Shown here in pieces: positions 56,619 to 61,006 of a stretch of 61,006 nt of DNA; positions within the stretch are counted from its first letter, which is position 1, and each line of letters opens with the position of its first letter. A model generated the notes under the pieces. The model saw only the letters and a list, made by a program, of their open reading frames with translations. It ran no database searches and was not told the DNA's origin. The translations under genes were made by a program, and so were the position numbers. The stretch spans positions 1-61,006 of the forward strand of contig NZ_JACVPS010000017.1 in assembly GCF_018881755.1 (NCBI RefSeq), in the 5' to 3' direction. The DNA comes from Polynucleobacter finlandensis. Its GTDB lineage: Bacteria > Pseudomonadota > Gammaproteobacteria > Burkholderiales > Burkholderiaceae.

Positions 56619-56670
56619 GCTCACTCAAGTTAAGAGATAATTCCAAGGAATTCATTAAAGGGGTTGTGGG

Positions 56671-57546
56671 ATGACGTATTGCGTTGGACTTTGTCTAAAA
56701 GATGGTCTAGTTTTTTTATCTGACTCCCGCACCAATGCTGGCGTTGATCAAATCGGCACTTTCAGAAAAATGACATTGTTTCAAAAGAACAATGATCGCT
56801 TTTTTACCCTTATGAGCGCTGGGAATCTTGCGATCACCCAAGCCGTTAAAGAAATCCTGCTCCAAGGTCAGTTACTTAACGAAGAAAATCTTTGGACTGT
56901 TAAAAACTCACACGATGCTGCCGTAGTGGTGGGCGATGCAGTCAAGCAGGTCTATGAGCGCGAACATAAATCACTTGAAAAAGCTGGTATTGATTTCAAT
57001 TGCAATCTGATATTTGGCGGTCAAATCAAAGGTGAGCGCCCGCGTCTTTTTAATATTTATTCTGCCGGCAACTTCATTGAGGCAACTCCAGAGACCTGTT
57101 ACTTCCAAATTGGGGAATCTAAATATGGCAAACCGATCTTGGATCGCGTCTTAAATCATTCCACCCCACTCAATCTCGCGACCAAATGCGCCTTAATCTC
57201 CATGGACTCAACACTCAATAGTAATATTTCTGTTGGTCTACCATTGGACCTATTGGTGTACGAGAAGAATTCTTTGAAGCCAACTAAGTTGGTTACCGTG
57301 GATGAATCTAATCCCTACTATAAGATGATTCATCAACACTGGGGCGAGAAGCTGCGAGAGGCTTTCAACTCAATTGCAGAGCCAAGCTGGAGTGGTGCTC
57401 ATAAAGCCAGTGCCATCTCTACACCTGCTAAAAAAATGGGTGCTGTTCCCATCAACCATCAGCCGCCAAAGATCATTGTAAAAAAAGTTGGGGCTCGTGT
57501 TGCTACAAAATCTAGTGCACCAACAAAAAACTTGTTAAAAAAATAA
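56671..57546 (+). CDS. Anbu (ancestral beta-subunit) proteasome-type protease
   Basis: The 291 residues begin MTYCVGLCLKDGLVFLSDSRTNAGVDQIG, so threonine 2 follows the initiator Met, as in Ntn-hydrolases of the proteasome-like Anbu family (about 240 residues). The FRKMTLF lysine region and LMSAGNLAITQ also match. The extra 45 or so C-terminal residues (rich in Lys, Ala, Pro, with IIVKKVGARVATKSS) are an unusual basic tail. Anbu particles form open rings in crystal structures; their in vivo substrate is unknown. Confidence 0.88.
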   Translation: MTYCVGLCLKDGLVFLSDSRTNAGVDQIGTFRKMTLFQKNNDRFFTLMSAGNLAITQAVKEILLQGQLLNEENLWTVKNSHDAAVVVGDAVKQVYEREHKSLEKAGIDFNCNLIFGGQIKGERPRLFNIYSAGNFIEATPETCYFQIGESKYGKPILDRVLNHSTPLNLATKCALISMDSTLNSNISVGLPLDLLVYEKNSLKPTKLVTVDESNPYYKMIHQHWGEKLREAFNSIAEPSWSGAHKASAISTPAKKMGAVPINHQPPKIIVKKVGARVATKSSAPTKNLLKK

Positions 57547-57580
57547 AGTCTTAGATTTACAACCAATCTTTTGTGGATAC

Positions 57581-57610
57581 AAAAAGGCCCAGTGTGTACT
57601 GGGCCTTTTT
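57581..57610. terminator. Bidirectional intrinsic terminator between Anbu gene and ppsA
   Basis: AAAAAGGCCCAGT (57581-57593) and ACTGGGCCTTTTT (57598-57610) are perfect 13-bp arms around a GTGT loop. A- and T-runs at the ends give terminator character on both strands, which suits two converging genes. Confidence 0.92.
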
Positions 57611-57647
57611 ACTTCATCAATTTACTGCTGAAACTTGCGTCTGCTCC

Positions 57648-60044
57648 CTACTTCTTGCCCAACATTTCCCAGGTTGCAATAACGCTATCTGGATTCAATG
57701 AGATTGAAGTAATTCCCTTCTCGACTAACCAGCGAGCAAAGTCTGGGTGATCTGAAGGGCCCTGACCACAAATACCAACATACTTGTTTTGCTTGCGGCA
57801 AGCATCAATAGAGCGCGCAATCATAAATTCCACCGCAGGATCGCGTTCGTCAAAGTCGATCGCCAACAATTCCATTCCAGAATCACGATCTAGACCTAGA
57901 GTTAACTGAGTCATATCGTTAGAGCCAATGGAGAAACCATCAAAGTGCTCGAGGAATTGATCGGCCAAAATCGCATTCGACGGAATCTCGCACATCATGA
58001 TGAGGCGCAAGCCATTAACACCACGTTTGAGACCGAGCTTCTCCATCATGTCAATGACGCGCTCAGCTTGCTTGATCGTGCGTACGAACGGGACCATGAT
58101 CTCTACGTTATCAAGACCCATGTCTTCACGAACGCGTTTCATTGCCGCACATTCCATAGCGAAAGCCTCGCCAAAGTCTGCAGAAACATAACGTGATGCA
58201 CCGCGGAAGCCCAACATTGGGTTTTCTTCATCAGGTTCGTAGCGTGATCCACCAATGAGTTTCTTGTACTCGTTTGACTTAAAGTCAGACAAACGCACAA
58301 TCACCGGCTTCGGATAGAAGGCTGCCGCAATCGTTGCTACACCCTCAACCAATTTATCTTCGTAGAACTGGCGTGGACTTGCGTAACCACGAGCAACACT
58401 CTCCACTGCACGCTTGAGGTCGGGATCAATATTTGGGTACTCCAATACGGCGCGTGGATGCACACCAATATAGTTATTGATGATGAACTCGAGACGCGCT
58501 AAACCAACACCTGCATTCGGAATCTGACAGAAGTCAAATGCCAACTGTGGGTTACCAATGTTCATGGTGATCTTGACTGGAATATCAGGCAGTACCCCAC
58601 GGGAAATTTCAGTGACTTCGGTTTCGATCAAGCCATCATAGATATGGCCTTCGTCACCCTCTGCACAAGAAACTGTCACCATCATGCCGTCTTGCAAATG
58701 CTCAGTGGCATCGCCACAACCGACTACTGCAGGAACACCCAGCTCACGAGCAATAATCGCAGCGTGACAAGTACGACCACCGCGATTGGTAATAATCGCA
58801 GCAGCGCGTTTCATTACCGGCTCCCAGTTCGGGTCTGTCATATCAGCAACCAATACGTCACCGGGCTGAACGCGATCCATTTCGCTTGGGTCCCGAATAA
58901 TACGGACGGGACCTGCGCCAATCTTTTGACCAATGGCACGACCTTTAGCCAATACCTTAGAGCTACCCTTGAGCTTGTAGCGCATCTCTACCTGGCCAGC
59001 AGCTTGACTCTTGACTGTCTCTGGACGAGCTTGCAGGATATAAATGCGGCCATCTTGACCGTCTTTACCCCACTCAATATCCATTGGACGGCCATAGTGT
59101 TTTTCGATGATGACTGCATATTTAGCCAACTCAGTAATATCAGCATCTTCCAACGAAAAGCGGTTGCGTTTTTCTGGGGTGACATCAACGGTTTGCACTT
59201 TCTCAGCAGAACCTGCTGGAGCAAATTGCATCTGAATTAATTTAGAGCCTAAAGAGCGACGAATAATCGCTTTCTTATCTTGCGCCAAAGTAGTCTTGAA
59301 AACATAGAACTCGTCTGGGTTGACTGCACCTTGAACGACAGTCTCGCCTAAGCCATAGCTTGAGGTAATAAAGACCACATCTTCAAAGCCAGACTCTGTA
59401 TCCAATGTAAACATCACGCCGGCTGCACCCAAATCTGAGCGTACCATCCGCTGAATACCGGCAGATAAGGCTACTTCAGCATGAGCAAAGCCTTTATGAA
59501 CCCGATAAGAAATAGCGCGATCGTTATATAGCGAGGCGAATACTTCGCGAATCTTTTTCAGGACATCATCAATGCCCTCAACATTCAGGAAAGTCTCTTG
59601 CTGACCAGCAAAAGAGGCATCAGGCAAATCTTCAGCAGTAGCAGATGAGCGCACTGCAAATGAACCTTTTCCAGAATCGTCCAAGGTTTTGAACGCTGTG
59701 CGGATTTCTTCATCCAAACGTGCTTGAAATGGTGCAGTCTCAATCCATTCTCGAATCTCAGCACCCGCTTGGGCAAGAGCGCGAACATCATCGATATTGA
59801 GGTTTTCTAGACGCTTTCGAATGCGCTCAGTGAGATTGTTATGTTCCAAGAAATCTCGGAAAGCCAATGCGGTGGTTGCAAAACCAGTTGGAACACGAAC
59901 GCCCGTAGAGGACAACTGAGAAATCATTTCACCAAGGGAAGCATTCTTACCGCCAACGGACTCAACATCCGTCATTCGAAGCTGCTCAAAAGGTAAAACG
60001 TAGGCATTTGCCACACTACTATTTTGTTGCTGTTGGTTGGACAT
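57648..60044 (-). CDS. ppsA: Phosphoenolpyruvate synthase
   Basis: The 798-residue enzyme has the N-terminal PEP/pyruvate-binding ATP-grasp domain ([34 protein letters not shown]), the swivelling phosphohistidine domain with H427 in [15 protein letters not shown], and the TIM-barrel with the C-terminal active-site cysteine in [15 protein letters not shown]. It makes PEP from pyruvate and ATP for gluconeogenesis. It diverges from ppsR, whose product regulates it by phosphorylation. Confidence 0.97.
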   Translation of the reverse strand: MSNQQQQNSSVANAYVLPFEQLRMTDVESVGGKNASLGEMISQLSSTGVRVPTGFATTALAFRDFLEHNNLTERIRKRLENLNIDDVRALAQAGAEIREWIETAPFQARLDEEIRTAFKTLDDSGKGSFAVRSSATAEDLPDASFAGQQETFLNVEGIDDVLKKIREVFASLYNDRAISYRVHKGFAHAEVALSAGIQRMVRSDLGAAGVMFTLDTESGFEDVVFITSSYGLGETVVQGAVNPDEFYVFKTTLAQDKKAIIRRSLGSKLIQMQFAPAGSAEKVQTVDVTPEKRNRFSLEDADITELAKYAVIIEKHYGRPMDIEWGKDGQDGRIYILQARPETVKSQAAGQVEMRYKLKGSSKVLAKGRAIGQKIGAGPVRIIRDPSEMDRVQPGDVLVADMTDPNWEPVMKRAAAIITNRGGRTCHAAIIARELGVPAVVGCGDATEHLQDGMMVTVSCAEGDEGHIYDGLIETEVTEISRGVLPDIPVKITMNIGNPQLAFDFCQIPNAGVGLARLEFIINNYIGVHPRAVLEYPNIDPDLKRAVESVARGYASPRQFYEDKLVEGVATIAAAFYPKPVIVRLSDFKSNEYKKLIGGSRYEPDEENPMLGFRGASRYVSADFGEAFAMECAAMKRVREDMGLDNVEIMVPFVRTIKQAERVIDMMEKLGLKRGVNGLRLIMMCEIPSNAILADQFLEHFDGFSIGSNDMTQLTLGLDRDSGMELLAIDFDERDPAVEFMIARSIDACRKQNKYVGICGQGPSDHPDFARWLVEKGITSISLNPDSVIATWEMLGKK

Positions 60045-60150
60045 AAAATACTCTCTAAAGATAAGGAAACTGGTCTAGCGGCCACTCAAAATGGGGCATA
60101 CTTCATTAACTTTCTATTGTAGTGCTGACCTCGACTTTTAGGCCATTCTC

Positions 60151-60978
60151 ATGACTACCCAAACCCGTATTGTTTTTATTGTTTCTGATGGCACAGGCAT
60201 TACCGCCGAGAACTTCAGCCAGTCGATTTTGGCCCAATTTGAGGCCACTTTTAAGCACATTCGCGTCCCTTTTGTGGATAGCGTTGATAAGGCCCGCGAT
60301 GCCGTCAGCAACATCAACCAAGCCGCCTCTAAATATGGGGTTCCACCGATTGTTTTCACCACTTTGGTGAATCCGGAACTCAATGCCATCGTCGGCAAAG
60401 CAAACGGCTTGGTTTTGGATATGTTCCAGACCTTTGTGGCACCCCTTGAAAACGCACTGGGCATCAAATCCACCCACGCCATGAACCGCCTGCACCACAA
60501 TGCCGACACCGATGCGTACAGAGACCGGATTGAAGCGATTAACTACTCCCTAGCCCATGATGATGGTCAGTCCAATAAAAACCTGGCAGAAGCGGATGTC
60601 ATCCTGGTTGGGATTTCTAGGGTGGGTAAAACGCCTACGAGTCTTTATTTGGCCATGCAATATGGATTAAAGGCAGCAAACTATCCCCTCATCCCTGAAG
60701 ACTTTGAGCGAGGCCATCTTCCTAAAGATCTTGTTCCCTATCGCAGCAAAATATTTGGTCTGATGATTGATGCGGAAAGGTTGTCGCAAATTCGTAATGA
60801 GCGCCGCCCGGGAAGCAATTACGCCAAGCTTGAAAATTGCCGTTATGAAATCAATGAAGCCACTTCAATGATGAAGAAAGAATCCATTCCATGGGTTGTC
60901 ACTACCAGCAAATCCATCGAAGAAATTGCCACTACGGTCTTGCAGGCAATTAAATCTGATAAAACGATTTTGGGTTAG
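60151..60978 (+). CDS. ppsR: PEP synthase regulatory kinase/pyrophosphorylase
   Basis: The 275-residue protein begins TTQTRIVFIVSDGTGITAENF and has the P-loop GISRVGKT (residues 154-161), as in the DUF299 family. PpsR inactivates PEP synthase by ADP-dependent phosphorylation of a threonine near its catalytic histidine and reverses it with phosphate. The 106-bp gap to ppsA holds both promoters, but I cannot pick out confident -35/-10 elements. Confidence 0.95.
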   Translation: MTTQTRIVFIVSDGTGITAENFSQSILAQFEATFKHIRVPFVDSVDKARDAVSNINQAASKYGVPPIVFTTLVNPELNAIVGKANGLVLDMFQTFVAPLENALGIKSTHAMNRLHHNADTDAYRDRIEAINYSLAHDDGQSNKNLAEADVILVGISRVGKTPTSLYLAMQYGLKAANYPLIPEDFERGHLPKDLVPYRSKIFGLMIDAERLSQIRNERRPGSNYAKLENCRYEINEATSMMKKESIPWVVTTSKSIEEIATTVLQAIKSDKTILG

Positions 60979-61006
60979 ATTGATGTTTTCTGATGCCCGT
61001 TTTTGA

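Overview
The window looks like an ordinary chromosomal stretch from a free-living betaproteobacterium of the Burkholderiales. Moderate GC, short intergenic gaps and gene order (rnfH-ratA|smpB, guaB-guaA, ppsA|ppsR, a Burkholderia-type QueE) fit a Polynucleobacter-like freshwater bacterium. That taxonomic call is an inference from gene content, not an alignment. I saw no rRNA, tRNA, CRISPR array, insertion sequence, prophage or obvious frameshift. No gap between genes exceeds about 150 bp.

Layout. (1) 1-138: tail of a cold-shock protein, then a bidirectional terminator. (2) 235-16075: a catabolic island. It holds a three-subunit molybdenum hydroxylase with its CoxG-like partner, divergent from a TetR regulator, a VOC protein and an FAD monooxygenase. 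A complete Liv-type ABC importer follows, then a YqaA-like membrane protein and two class III CoA-transferases around an acyl-CoA dehydrogenase. Together they suggest import, ring hydroxylation and CoA-dependent breakdown of an unidentified, possibly N-heteroaromatic, acid. (3) 16072-18495: cardiolipin synthase, an endonuclease/exonuclease/phosphatase-family protein and a small BFD-like [2Fe-2S] protein. (4) 18562-30563: a TupBC-type oxyanion importer without its binding protein, then a formate dehydrogenase locus running leftward: mrp, DUF3305, DUF3306, poly-ferredoxin, TorD-like chaperone, TAT peptide, alpha, beta, lipoprotein, gamma and a small exported protein. (5) 30711-34982: phosphate transporter with its PhoU-like partner, and a copper chaperone divergent from a CopA ATPase. 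(6) 34992-40551: envelope glycolipid genes (DUF3047 lipoprotein, GT39, flippase/LPG-synthase-like protein, GT9, PAP2). (7) 40571-53266: housekeeping genes (rlmJ, ldcA, tadA, queD, queE, guaA, guaB, rnfH, ratA, smpB) with three less ordinary insertions: a SOUL protein, two tandem exported paralogues, and a B12/radical-SAM protein paired with a ferritin-like DUF455 protein. (8) 53398-57546: a four-gene Anbu (ancestral proteasome) operon. (9) 57648-60978: PEP synthase and its divergent regulatory kinase.

Most interesting: the catabolic island with its 53-bp dyad-symmetric divergent promoter; the Anbu operon with an inverted repeat in front; the radical SAM protein with a CX4CX2C cluster motif; and a 17-bp perfect palindrome plus an FNR-like box ahead of the formate dehydrogenase operon. 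Most of these belong to known families with unknown or partly known function. I did not find a system I could call wholly new with confidence.
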